NCBI RefSeq assembly: GCF_020520425.1
Contig: NC_079491.1
Span: 5,195,143-5,259,142, forward strand
Source: Spinacia oleracea
Taxonomy: Eukaryota > Streptophyta > Magnoliopsida > Caryophyllales > Amaranthaceae
DNA: 64,000 nucleotides
Direction: 5' to 3'
Of the stretch, positions 10,337-21,640 are shown one piece after another. Made by a program: the position numbers and the translations under genes. The notes under the pieces were generated by a model. It was not told the origin of the DNA. It saw only the letters and a program-made list of their open reading frames with translations, and searched no databases. The stretch's first letter is position 1. Every line of letters starts with the position of its first letter.

Positions 10337-10884
10337 TAGACCTGTCAAACGGGTCGGTCGGGTCGGGTTGTAAAAAAATATTTTCGGGTTCGGGTTGAAT
10401 CGGGTCGGTCACTTTCGGGTTCGGATTTACAAATGCTTGTTCAAGACCCAGAACTTTCGGGTTCGGGTTGACCCAACGGGTTGAGAGATTTTAAAACGCG
10501 CATTATATTTTCATTAATTTAGGTGATAAATATACAAAATATGAGCAAAAATTAACAAATTTTCCTACACAAGTTTATATTTAGTCAAATTTAACCATAA
10601 AATGACGTATAATTCAAATTAAAATTATATTACACACAACAATAGTAAAAACAACGTGTTTATTATGCTTAAATTTTCTCATAATCTAATTTTTTAGTAT
10701 AAATACAATGATTTTTAATCGGTCGGATCCAAAACGGGTTCGGTCGGATTTTGACCCATTACTTTTCGGGTTGCTCGGGTTCGGATAAAATCGGGTTACG
10801 GGTCACAAAATCTTGTTCAGGACCCATTATTTTCGGGTCGGGTTCGGGTCGGTTTTCGGATCGGGTCGATTTTTGACAGGTCTA
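10337..10884. mobile_element. Non-autonomous hAT element with cgggtcgggt subterminal repeats
   Basis: Terminal inverted repeat TAGACCTGTCAAA at both ends. Flanks GGTGAGGA (10329-10336) and GGTAAGGA (10885-10892) form an 8-bp duplication with one mismatch. Dense cgggttcgggt and cggtcgggt motifs sit behind each end around an AT-rich core. No transposase. Confidence 0.85.
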
Positions 10885-11163
10885 GGTAAGGAGTCGAATC
10901 CGAGACCTATTTGACCCCGTCCCTCAATCTTAACCACTAATTAAGACCACATTAGATATTCACCCATCATCGTGAGGTGTTATTGTCACCCATTTGCCAT
11001 AAATTAATTGATCCACTTGCAAATTACAATGTACGTAACCATCATGTGAGGTGTTATTGTCACCCCCATACTCCATAGTCCATAGTCCTTCATACATAAA
11101 TTCCAAAGTCTCATTCATTATCCCATCCACAAATAAACCAAAACAACAAACTATTCAAAAAAA

Positions 11164-11713
11164 TTGAAAAAGTCAATAATCACTTTTCTAACAATTGTGC
11201 TGTCTCTCACACCCTTAATACCAAATGCAAGTTCTACCGAAACTTCAACATGGGCAAAAACAAACCCTTATTGTGGCCATGAGCAAAAAACCGTCCTACA
11301 ATTCTACTTCCACGACATCCGAACCGGGGAATCCCCAACTGCGGTGTTGATCGGGCAACCCATAGAAGGACCCGCCTTCACCTCGGGCTTCGGTAACCTA
11401 CTTATGGCGGATGATCCACTTACCGTTAGCCCGGACCCAAACTCCAAACTTGTTGGGCGGGCACAAGGTTTTTATGGTTCAGCCTCCCAAAAAGGTGTAA
11501 GTTTTATTACGGGTTTGACTTATGGTTTTGTTGACGGGGTTTATAATGGGAGCACCGTGGTTATTTTCGGATTAAACTCGATTGCGAATCCGGTAAGGGA
11601 GCTTCCGATTGTTGGTGGGACCGGGATTTTATGCTATTGCTCGAACTTACTTTCATGATAGTATTCTTCGTAATGCCATTGTTGGATATAATGTCACAAT
11701 TTTTCACCATTAA
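11164..11713 (+). pseudogene. Dirigent gene 3, start codon lost and 3' frame broken
   Basis: Strong dirigent similarity runs from a signal-peptide-like segment through KTVLQFYFHDIRTGESPT, LLMADDPLTVSPDPNSK, GFVDGVYNGS and ELPIVGGTGI. Two lesions are visible. The position of the initiating ATG reads TTG (11164), with no in-frame ATG just upstream. After GGTGI the bases for the conserved FRMARGY block are largely missing and the frame shifts; the expected tail (NAIVGYNVTIFH) continues in another frame to TAA at 11711-11713. The coding match otherwise remains high, so loss is fairly recent. A non-AUG start would still give a protein lacking the C-terminal strands. Confidence 0.85.
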
Positions 11714-11924
11714 TTACTAGTTTTTGATGTCCCGTGTCATTACATGAAAAAAAAAAAAAATTGATTATATGTCATTCCCTCCGTCCCAAATTATTGTTCT
11801 ATTTGGCTATTTTTCATTTTGAAAGTTCTAAAATTATAGGAAGATTTTACAATAGATACGATAAATACAAACTTTTTTATAAGGCGGTCTTATACAAAAG
11901 ACTACCTTGGTATCATATAAGTTA

Positions 11925-12085
11925 AACAATAGAGCCAATTAGTTAAGCACTTGAACTAATTAGTTAAGCACTGAAACCAATTAGTTAAGCGAATGAATTA
12001 ATTAGTTAAGCAATTGAATCAATTAATTATGTAATGTAACCAATTAGTTAAGAAATTGAACCAATTAGTTAAGCAACCAAAGTGG
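11925..12085. repeat. Minisatellite, about 22-bp unit (ccaattagttaagca...)
   Basis: About seven degenerate units, each built on aattagttaagcacttgaac. On both sides lies a direct copy of aaggcggtcttaYacaaaag (11881 and 12097), so the array sits between two short direct repeats. Confidence 0.85.
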
Positions 12086-12125
12086 TCTTTCCGGTAAGGC
12101 GGTCTTACACAAAAGTTGTCGTACA

Positions 12126-12892
12126 ATAAAAGAGTAGCCACTACAATAAACTAAATCTCAACCATTAAATAAGAGTAGACTATTTTAAACCATTGATCTT
12201 GTTGACTTTTAATTTATTATTTTGTAATTTAATTAAAATAATATTTTACCATAAATAAATGGGAAAAAAAACTTCATTTTCATCTACGTTTTACTGAGAA
12301 GTTTCATATCAAAAAAAAAAAAGAGCAAAATTTCTAAAACTCTTGATTCTATTCTTCATTTTCATCGGTTCTTTATACTCAACTTGGGACGTAAAATCGT
12401 AATGTAATCTATTTATAATCATTCAGCCTACACAATAATTAAAAATATATACTCCATTGATAACCGTTCATCTAACACAATAATAATAATAAAAAATACA
12501 CCATTAATAATCGTTCATCCAGCAAACACAACATTTCATTCTTGATAGTTGATACAGAGTAATCAAATTTTATTTATTGATAATCGCTAAATGCACTACA
12601 TTGAAGAAAAAAAACATCCACAAACAAATACTCTAATGGGAGAAGGCATATTTTTGTTTTTGTTTTTTGACAGGAATTTTTTTTGACAGGAACATGGAGA
12701 AGTTATTGAGAGAGAGAGAAAATAAATAAATAAAATTAAACGTGGGAATGAAGGATTTATAATTATTTTTTTATGACAAAAATTATAATTTTTATTATAA
12801 AGTCAACCTATTCAATGGCCTAGATGAGTCAATAAAAATGAAGGGCTCAAATTTAATTTATTGTGGTGGCTACCATTTTGTTGTAGCCACTC
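12126..12892. mobile_element. MITE-like element with 'gagtagccac' inverted ends
   Basis: GAGTAGCCACTACAATAAAC at the left returns as an imperfect inverted copy at the right (gtagccactc at about 12883-12892, with ttattgtggtggctac at 12858). Further inside, ttgttgactttt is mirrored by aaagtcaacc. The target duplication is unclear, so the superfamily is not assigned. The interior is AT-rich and non-coding. Confidence 0.6.
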
Positions 12893-13480
12893 AAAAACCT
12901 TCCAAAATTTTAGTATTGTTATTTTATTTGGACATTACTTTTTCCATGTTCTCATATACTATATTCCATTTTCTCATACATTATATTCCACATTTTACAC
13001 TTTTGCATACGTTATATTCCACTTTCCCACTTTCTCATACACTACTCTGTATATTTTATTTTTCTTAAAACCCGTGCTTTTAGTCAAAGATGACTATAAT
13101 TTTGGTACGGATGGAGTACGTACTATTAGTCATGGTTAAATGTAATAAGCTTACTGTAACTAATTACGAAGTACTCGTATAATGTAATATACTACCTCTG
13201 TTTCAAAATGATCTTTATATATATATTTTTTTTTAGTATGTTTCATAATGTTTTTTACACATTGTTTTATTGTATTTTGTTTACATATCATTAGACAGTG
13301 CATTAACATAAATAAGGATTCATGAAAATTTAATACTGACAAATACGGCTCAAATCTTGTTGTTCTCGTTAATCTCCAACACATATATAGTACGTTACAA
13401 TTAACCTAGTAAGGCTAACTAAGTATCTTAACATATGTATCGCTTTACAATATTAACACTTATAATACTTTGTACACTCC
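12893..13480. other. Intergenic, decayed repeats
   Basis: Short reiterations of catactatattccattttct at about 12950-13045, a partial MITE end at 13190-13215, and AT-rich filler. No gene. Confidence 0.45.
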
Positions 13481-13485
13481 GTAAC

Positions 13486-14345
13486 ATCCCCCCTCAAGGT
13501 AGAGCATGAATATCTCGAATGCCCATCTGGTCAAGAAAAAACTCAAACTGCGCATTTCCCAACGCTTTGGTGAATATATCTGCCAACTGTACCTTTTTCG
13601 ATACATACGACGAACAAATAATCCCTTCCTTAATCGCATCACGAATAAAGTGACAGCCTGTCTCGATGTGTTTCATTCTCTCATGAAACACAGGATTTCG
13701 TGCAATATGTACTGCAGATAGACTACCACAAAACAAACTCATACCTTTCTTGCGTGTTACTCCCAAATCACTGAGTAGTTGCTTCAACCACTTTAACTGA
13801 CATGTCAATGATGCCATCGAACGATATTCTGCCTATGCAGAAGAACGAGAAACCGTATGTTGTTTCTAAATTGGTTTTCCAGGAAATCGGAAATAAACCA
13901 AGCAACACAAACCAACCAGTCAACGAACAACGAGCTAATGGACAACTCACCCAATCTGAACCACACCAACATTCCAACTGCAACACGCTGTCAGAACGGA
14001 GAAGTATCCCTTGACCCGGACACTTCTTCAAGTACCTTACAACTCACAAAGATGCCTCCCAATGTTCCTCTTTCGGCGCCTGCATAAATTGTGACAAAAT
14101 ATGAATAGAGTAAGTCAAATCTGGCCTTGTGACAGCCAAATAAATCAGGCGCCCCACCAGACGCCTATGCTTCTCTCCGTCTGTCTACTCCTTCCCTTTT
14201 GCCAATGCCAGTTTATGATTCTGCTCCATCCAAAAAATCAGCAGGCTTCGCTCCTAATAATCCAGACTCCGAAATAATATCCAAAGCATACTTTCTCTGA
14301 CAAACATAAAACCCAAGACTACTACGAGCCACCTCGAGTCCGAGA
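13486..14345 (-). mobile_element. Ty1/Copia retrotransposon fossil (RNase H and part of RT)
   Basis: On the minus strand, text typical of the Copia RNase H end is readable: ARNPVFHERMKHIETGCHFI and then VQLADIFTKALG. Upstream on the same strand are pieces resembling the reverse transcriptase region (about 14140-14345). The copy is broken in several places and only the 3' part of pol is recognisable. No LTR pair could be assigned. It appears old. Confidence 0.8.
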
Positions 14346-15000
14346 AAGTACTTTAAAGCACCCAGAAAGAACAAATAATTCAACAAAAAAGAACAAACAA
14401 TATAAAAAAGAACATAAAATTCCAGAAAAAAGAACAAACAATACAACAATTATGAACAATTTTATGATGAATTTTAAAGCCAACATGAAAGAACAAACAA
14501 TACAACAAGAAAGAACAAACAATACAACAAGAAAGAACAAACAATAAAGAAGATAATTATTATGAACAAACAAATAAACAAGAAAGAACAAAATATTCAA
14601 CAAAAAATAACAAACAATATAAAAAAGAAAATAAAATTTCAGAAAAAAGAACAAACAATACAACAATTATGAACAATTTTATGATGAATTTTAAAGCCAA
14701 CATGAAAGAACAAACAATACAACAATAAGTTTGATGAATGAATTTAAAAAAACAACAAGAAAGAACAAACAATACAAAAAGAAAGAATAAAAGATTAATG
14801 AAGAGTTTAATTATGAACATTAACCATATGATTATTATAAACAAACAAATAAACAAGAAAGAACAAACAATATAAAAAAGAACATAAAATTCCAGAAGAA
14901 AGAACAAAAAACGCAACAATTATGAAAAGAATGAACAAACAGTACAATAAAAAAGAACAAACAATCGACAAGAATGAACAAACAATATGAGCGCGTCGTT
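14346..15000. repeat. A-rich degenerate repeat field (aagaacaaacaata...)
   Basis: About 650 bp dominated by variants of gaaagaacaaacaatacaac. A higher-order unit is visible: a stretch of about 115 bp starting aacaatataaaaaagaa at 14397 recurs near 14622 and, in part, near 14868. Apparent minus-strand frames here are low-complexity Phe/Leu/Cys/Val strings and are not genes. Confidence 0.85.
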
Positions 15001-15029
15001 TTTGGGGGTACAACCATAAGCTGGCTGTA

Positions 15030-15155
15030 CCCAGGTACATCAGTTAGCGATTGAATTAAAGAAACTAATTCCTCAACACCTTTAATTGAATACAAATGAG
15101 TGACGTGAGATTCATAGCTCGTGACATAATGGCATACCGACATATCTTATCCATG
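15030..15155. repeat. Flank repeat P (upstream block shared by gene U and F-box genes)
   Basis: Contains acctttaattgaatacaaatgag and a following gtgagattcat/ctcgtgacata segment. Versions recur at about 31385-31500, 32275-32400, 37445-37500 and 39560-39670. It marks the intergenic part of the duplicated F-box/gene U blocks. Confidence 0.6.
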
Positions 15156-15170
15156 CCTTCAGTTTTAAAC

Positions 15171-15798
15171 TTTTTTTTTTTGACATGGAAGAACAATATC
15201 CATTAATAATAAGCTATGCGGCATATACAATGATAAAATGGATTTACATACCACAGATTCAAAGAAAATACATAACTGTTACAATCAAAACAATTACTAT
15301 TCTGCATCCTAAAGCAAATCTCGTACTCCACCGCTTCTGGCTTGACGCGAGCAGTGATTTTCGATGATTTTACATCTTTCCAAGTAGAGCCTTTCGCAAT
15401 CTGCGCACGAATTGTTCTGATCGACGAGTTGATGACAAGACATAAACCTGTATGAATCAAAATCTACTTCCCACTTATTGAAACTCTAAAAAATTCTCAT
15501 CCATGAGAATCAAGAACCTAGAAAAATCTAAGAAAACCCAAATAAATTGGGAACAACCCAATAATAATTGGGAACAAATCAACAGAAAAGAAACCAAAAC
15601 AAGAAAAAACATGAAAAGAAAACAATGAAAAACAAGAAGAAGGGTCGAATATAGTCTAATTTCCGAAGAAATTAGACTACTTCCGGCCTAAACGGCCAAG
15701 AAAATTAAAACCCTAAAATATGAGAGAGAAGAGAGAAAAAAGAGAGGGAGAGAGAGGAGCGGCGAGAGGGTGCTCACTAAAATACTTAATTTACGTGT
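15171..15798 (-). mobile_element. Retroposed sequence with poly(A) tail and 14-bp target duplication
   Basis: On the minus strand it begins with a CT-rich leader (ctctcgccgctcctctctct) and ends in an A run (T run at 15171-15180). CTTCAGTTTTAAAC at 15157-15170 and CTTCAGTTCTAAAC at 15799-15812 form a 14-bp duplication with one mismatch. Paralogous flank repeats elsewhere (about 32370, 39655) lack the insert. This is the signature of LINE-type target-primed reverse transcription. A hairpin (tagtctaatttc / gaaattagacta, 15652-15679) lies near its 5' end. No long open frame; it is a non-autonomous element or a processed transcript. Confidence 0.75.
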
Positions 15799-15917
15799 CT
15801 TCAGTTCTAAACATCAGACCTAAACATCTATAGCGAATAAATATAATGCTCTAGTAATAGGTCGTAAAAAAAAAATTATCTTTGTACTGCTAATACGGCC
15901 ATGACCTCTAACTTTTA

Positions 15918-16244
15918 CTCCCTCCGTCCCGGAATACTTGACCTGTTTTTCTTATCGGGTCGTCCCTTAATACTTGACCTGTTTCTAAAAATGAAAATAT
16001 TCTAACAATATTATATTATTTTCCACTCCACCCCTATTAACCCACCTACCCCTACTTCATACAAAAATTAATTAAAAATTCAACCCCTACTCTCCCCCAA
16101 CCCCACCCCTTTACACATTTCCCACTAACTACATTAAAATAATACCCCACTATCAACTACTACCTATTAAATTAAATAAGTCAATTCAAGTCTCTTAAAC
16201 TCTGTGCCGGTCAAATCGGGTCGAGTATTCCGGGACGGAAGGAG
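15918..16244. mobile_element. Stowaway MITE (ctccctccgtccc ends)
   Basis: Inverted ends CTCCCTCCGTCCCGGAATAC and its near complement at 16225-16244 are flanked by TA. It lies just upstream of gene U copy B; the corresponding place upstream of copy C (about 39820) lacks it. Confidence 0.9.
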
Positions 16245-16472
16245 TATGTATTTTGTAACTTTAAGGGAAAATAAGCATTGACTAATTTCCAATTATATTC
16301 TTCTTAGTTCCTTTGCATTAAAAAATAATAATAAAAAAAAGAAAAATCTCCAGTAAATTCTTTTTATAAGAGAAGCTTGCGTGTTGTCCTAATAAAAGCG
16401 AACGGCGGCAACATTACACATTTACACAACTACACAATTACAGAATTACACAATTATACACTCCCACTTAAA

Positions 16473-19400
16473 ATGGAAAAAGAGAGAGACCTGACGATGA
16501 CGATGGAGGACCTCGCGGCTCTCGGCGCCGATATGTTATACGTGCCGGGGATGATAGTCGGAGGCGGAAACAGCGGAGGCGGCGGCAGCGGCAGCGGCGG
16601 CATCACAACTTTCAAGCAACTGAAAGAGAAAAGCACGTTTGTTCCCGACCTAACAAACTCCAGGTCGTACGACTGCTTGTTGAGGAACCAGATGAGACAT
16701 TTCTACTGGAACCAAATCCAGAAGTTTGGGGGTTTGGAAGGTCTTCTTGGCAAGAATTTGGTCGTTTTTCAGGTATAATTTACATATTTTGATTTGATTG
16801 TGCTGTGTATTTGTTGTCGAAATGTGTTTTGGTTTTGTAATTAGTTCGAATCCGGTGTTTAATTTTTTTATGGAATTGTGTTTTTCTTGACGATTTATTG
16901 ATTTTATGGCTCATTTGGAATTGTGCTCTAGCTTTTTAATTTGTTGATTTATTGTGTTTTTTCTTGATGATTTATTGATTTTATGGAATTGTGTTTTTTC
17001 TTGATGATTTATTGATTTTGTTGATTTTATGATTTCTGTTTGGTATTCTAATTAAGTTTGGGTACAATAAACTTGTCTATCGTCTTTGTTGTGGTCTTGC
17101 GGATATGAAATTTATGCTTCAAATTGATAGCGACAAAGATCGATGATGTATTTGAGTGTGGATGAGAATGTCTTACAGATCTAGTTACAGTAAATTCATT
17201 CTACAATTTTAGCTGTTTGGACTTAAAAGAAAAGTGATACAGATCTAGTACTAGATGATTTGGACCGAAATAAAATCTTGAAGTACCGATTCTTTGATCA
17301 ATAAATCAGTCTAGGATTATGTAGGAAATTTGTTGGATTCAGTTTTGATATGCTGCTAAAATCTTGAAGTACCTATACACTAACCAGTACACAAGGGAAC
17401 ATCTTACTTTCTGGTACATTATCCGATTCTCAGTGACATGCTTCTTTTGACGCTGAAGGGATATATTTTAGAACGCTACAAAATCAAGTGTCAGAGTGTC
17501 TATAATTATGTTGGAACATTAATTATCTGACGATTCTTTGATCCATTGAGGCATTAACCTATTCAATAAATCAGTCTAGGATTATGTAGGCTTCAATGAA
17601 GTTTGTTGGATTCAGTTTTGATATGCTGCTAAGTCTTGTATTCCAATGAGATAATATTTGATTTGAGGTAGGAACTCCTGTCTGACTCTCCTAGCTAGAT
17701 GTTATATCCTCAATTTTTCTTGTCATTTCTTACTAATTCTCTTCTTTTTAGCTTGTCTTGGTTGATGAAGGTAGAAACCTGCAAATGAAGCTGTATCATG
17801 ACGTTTCCAAACAGAATCCAGAGGATCCAAATGTTGCTGAATGTTCTAGAAACTTGTTTAAAGGTTTTTATAATGAGAGTACTATTTTGTTTTAGCACTC
17901 ATACTTGTAGTCTAGTTTGAAATTAATGTTTCTTATGCACATTGCAGCTCACATTCCGCATTTGCTGCAATGCCTCCAAGATTCTAAACGCTGGGTGTAC
18001 TCTCGCTCCTTGGTGAGTTATATTACATATTTGAGAATACTTTTACTTTCTGTACATAATGCTTTTTTATTGTTGGAAATTCCACCTCCATGAAAAGTAA
18101 AAAAAAACTAAATAGCCTGTTTTTTGTTATCTTAATCAACTTTAGTCTCTTATGATGAAGTTATAACTTCCTTTGAAGGTGATCAAAGAGTATAACAGGG
18201 CCTTGCTCGATGACACACTTCTGAAGCTCCTCTCCCATGACCCTGTTGGTGGCCTTAAAGACATAGCATTTGATGTCCCATTCGGTACTCCTGACTCTGA
18301 GGTACTGTTGAGTTTCTTATGTCTGTTTGACATCCCATTTAACAAGCCAAGTCTTATTGTTACCTTTCTTCATAAGGCTAATATTTAAAAATGATGTTGT
18401 GGTTTCTTATGAAGGTTGATAAACAGTTGTATGACTTGATGAAAAATCCAGTGAAGGAGTACAAAGATACACCCATGCCACTTGGAATTCATTGTACTGA
18501 GGTACTATTGAGATTATGATGTTTCTATTGGTAGTTTAAACTCATTTTTTGTTGAAGGATTAATAAGATTAGTTCCTGCAGTCAATAGGATTAATAAGTA
18601 GGTGAAATGCTTATGATCTAGAATGATATTGATAGTACTAGAGTCTGAAGTTAATAGTTTCTTTGACTGCAGTTGTTATGCATTGTTCTAGAAAAGGGTT
18701 GTGCTGTGTTGAGTGTTGCCCATTAATACATTTGTTGTTCTGGGGTAAATTAAGCTACATGTACCTCAAGGTTCTGTTCTGTTTTAACTTCCATTGTTCT
18801 TTGAAAATGATTTGTTTCCTGAAATGCAAAACTACAAGCCACAGACTTGTCCACCCTATTGAGTATTGATTGATGTTTTGTGGTTTGTCTACACTTTTTC
18901 TTGATGCTTTTTTAGAGGAAAAATAAATATCACGGTATTCTTACAGGATGTACGTGTTGTATCATCAGTTACTTCACTTTTAGAGCATTGCTTTTTCGCT
19001 TAAATATTTCTCATTCAGATCGTCACTGCTTCCTCTTTCAACTTGGCGCGGTTAAATATTCATTGTCATGTTTGTTGTTTATGCCCTGTTGTAGGATTAT
19101 CTTAATTAATTGTATACTTCTATTTAAATTGTTGTTGCTTTTGGGGTGCATCATTTTTTCGTAGGACCTAGTATTATATATCACACCCCGTAGTCTAGTA
19201 GGTTATCAAATAGCTGTGAAACTTATGAAAAAGGATGTTGTCAATTTGGAGTTTCTATTTTAATTGCTTGGATACAAAGAGGGGTATTTCTGGTCATCTT
19301 GAAGTTAGACTCTTCATCAACTAATAACCATAGGAATACATTAATATTTTCCAGACTATGATTCAATATAGCTACATAGTAATATAATGACATGGATTTT

Positions 19401-19876
19401 TATTTTGGGGGGTATAAATACAACTGTAAAACTTGACAGAGCAACTTGGTACAAACATAATAATAGTAGATTAGTATTTTAACACTATGATTCAATATTT
19501 TTAGACAATCGATTGGAAAAACTTGGCCCTGTTTGAAGGTTATAGTGACATGTATTTGATTCAATTCAGGTCTTGATGTTTCTTGCTGGAGATTTTGCTC
19601 TCGATGATGCTGGAGGCTTGAACAGTCGTAATGCAGTTCTGAAACTCTTGCGTTATCTGAATACTGAGGACGGAATACAGAAAATACATGTAAATCGCTT
19701 AGCCCCTATAGTGAAGTCCTATATATTCTTGTTCGTAATGAGTCCAAATATTGTTTATGATTACATTAATAATCTTGTTTATTTAATTGCAGGGGTTTGA
19801 TGAGATGGTTGCTGGTTGCCCCAAAGTGAGCCCTGAGAAGATAAAGTCGCTGAAAGACGTGCATTTGACTACTTGA
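16473..19876 (+). CDS. Gene U copy B: unrecognised conserved protein, seven exons, 296 aa
   Basis: Exons 16473-16772, 17752-17863, 17948-18012, 18179-18301, 18415-18501, 19570-19689 and 19793-19876. All introns are GT-AG and phases are compatible, giving 296 codons and TGA. I do not recognise the family. The N-terminus is acidic (MEDLAALGADMLYVPGM), followed by a Gly/Ser linker at residues 30-43. The remainder is a compact, mostly helical-looking soluble region (RNQMRHFYWNQIQKFGGLEG, DSKRWVYSRSL, PVGGLKDIAFDVPFGTPDSE, LMFLAGDFALDDAGGLNSRN). No signal peptide or membrane segment. An in-frame stretch upstream of 16473 has no ATG, so the first ATG is chosen. Copy C differs at only three residues (N109D, I265M, H269Y by my count). 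A TATAAGAG motif lies about 110 bases upstream in both copies. The near identity of copies B and C suggests both are under constraint or very recent. Confidence 0.82.
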
Positions 19877-20108
19877 TCATAAGCTGTACTCGCGTGTTGG
19901 TTTCAGAGATTCTGTTCCACTTATCGGATTTGTTTTTGCTATGCTGTAGAGAACTTTGTGAATAATGTCGCTGAAAGACGTGCATTTGACTCTACTTGAT
20001 CATAAGCTCCACTCGTGTGTTGGTTTCAGAAATTGTGTTCCACTTATCGGATTTGTTTTGGCTATGCTGTGAGTTTGTAATAATTGTAGAAAACTTTGTG
20101 AATAACGA
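19846..20108 (+). repeat. Tandem duplication of the last-exon 3' end
   Basis: A unit of 121 bp starting gtcgctgaaagacgtgcatt at 19846, covering the final codons, the stop and the start of the 3' UTR, is repeated from 19967. Copy C has the same duplication at the same spacing (43172 and 43293). Copy A has a single unit. The second unit lies beyond the stop, so the protein is unaffected. Confidence 0.9.
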
Positions 20109-21440
20109 GACAGAGTACGTACTGGTCTTTGTAGCTTAACTTGGAGCTGAGTAACCTTGAAGTGCTTGACTATGCCTCGTTAGAGGTAATGAAACTGATT
20201 GATTTGAAGTGCTACTCGGTCTACTGAAGATAGTATTGTGATCAATTGATTTGAAGTGATCGCCTAAATGTGCTTGCCTATTTACGCCAAACATAGAAAA
20301 CTAAGCTACTCGATTTAGTTATATCTTGTATGTAGTACACCATGTCACTGTTGGATTAGATCACATTGTACATAACATGCATTATAAACTCAGAATTAAG
20401 AATCGTTTGGCATCCCAATTGGTAAATCTTTAAGGATATCAAGGCTGCCTATTGGATCAAGGGAGGTGAACTTGAGAGCTTCGTCTACCATGCCACGACT
20501 CTACTCTTTCTTATGTCTGAAAGCACACATACTCTGTAACAGGGCATCACATCTAATTTTATTGCTGCTAACAGGTGTCAGATTATGCAATGAGCTTTGC
20601 TGGAGGAAGTTCTTCAAAGTAAGTGATATTTGTGTTTAAGTAGTCTCTTTACATGTACAAGTATGTTCCATATTCTTATATAATCTTACAATGAGGAATT
20701 ATCTTAGGCCATTTGGAAGGTTGTGTATGATGAAACTGTGCCTATTGTTGTAACTTCACCTTCACCTTCAATCGAGGACAACTCTTAAATAACAATTGTG
20801 TTAGCAGTGATTATTTTGGACGCGTTAAAGGTTGTACGCCATTATGTTATGTTAGGTGTACAATTTATTTATTAGAGGCTTGCAGGTAGTCGTACTACTA
20901 CTAAATCTATTCATCAGGATGTCTTAATATTTCTAGTGAGTTGAGATTGGCATGAAAATGTGCAATTCCTAGTTTAATAGCTTATGCAACATAATGTCTG
21001 TGCCCGGTGAAGAACCATCAATCAGTTGAACTTAATAGAGCAGCAAGAATTAAGTAACAAGCAAAAGAGTCTGAACCTGATAAACAAGTGAAGAACCCTC
21101 AATCAGATAAACTTAATAGAACAGCAGAATTAAGTAACGTACAATAATTTCAGGGCTTGTTGTTGTGGGTTGCATCCAAATTGAATGACCATCCAAGTAT
21201 TCAACATCACCATGCTTAAAATTTTCATCATAAAAGTACATTAACACATCTACAAACTGAATTTCTAAAAATTAGTGTACGTAACAAAGAATATAATTAA
21301 GCTTGAAAAAATATACTTCATGCATCTTCATTAATGCTCCAAGGCAAAAATAACAGACTTACCTTCTAGGAAGGGCCTTCCCATCCCCAAAGGGATTAAT
21401 AACATTCAACATTACATTATTACATTACTAAGATATCTTA
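20109..21440. other. Between gene U copy B and the CTD phosphatase gene
   Basis: Up to about 20370 this is the 3' flank shared with copies A and C. Around 20400-20770 is sequence absent from the other copies. It contains a splice-like segment (acag then an open stretch reading DYAMSFAGGSSSK before gtaagt-like text at about 20575-20625), perhaps a captured exon fragment, not assignable. From about 21145 to 21440 is the 3' flank of the minus-strand phosphatase gene. Confidence 0.4.
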
Positions 21441-21445
21441 ATTAG

Positions 21446-21640
21446 CTATACTAAACATGAAGAATTGATCACTCCGTGTGTCTTCTTGTATCTTTTACTT
21501 CTGGGGACGCAATAAGTTTTCTGAACCACACCATTAAATGTAATTCTTAACCTCTTCGGCCTGCTCATTGCTACACTTGATCCTTCTTTTGATTCGCCTA
21601 TCTTCTTTTGATCTTCGTTGCTAATTAACTCGTTCTTCAC
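21446..21640 (-). pseudogene. Second, out-of-frame copy of the phosphatase C-terminus
   Basis: Reads DQKKIGESKEG, then PKRLRITFNGVVQKTYCVPR, which parallels DQKKLGDCIEKG and VKRLKIKFNGAWLENPCVP at the end of the 21621-22589 gene. A tail segment of about 130-150 bp was duplicated in tandem. The first copy now stops before the second, which is in a different frame and has no start of its own. It is probably 3' UTR, or an alternative C-terminus if spliced. Confidence 0.6.

Noticed and set aside
11925-12085. CRISPR-like array
   Set aside because: Units are short, degenerate and contiguous without unique spacers, in a plant nuclear context; it is a minisatellite.
14213-15143. Several long minus-strand open frames over the A-rich repeat field
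   Set aside because: They translate to Phe/Leu/Cys/Val low-complexity strings created by the repeat and overlap each other in different frames.
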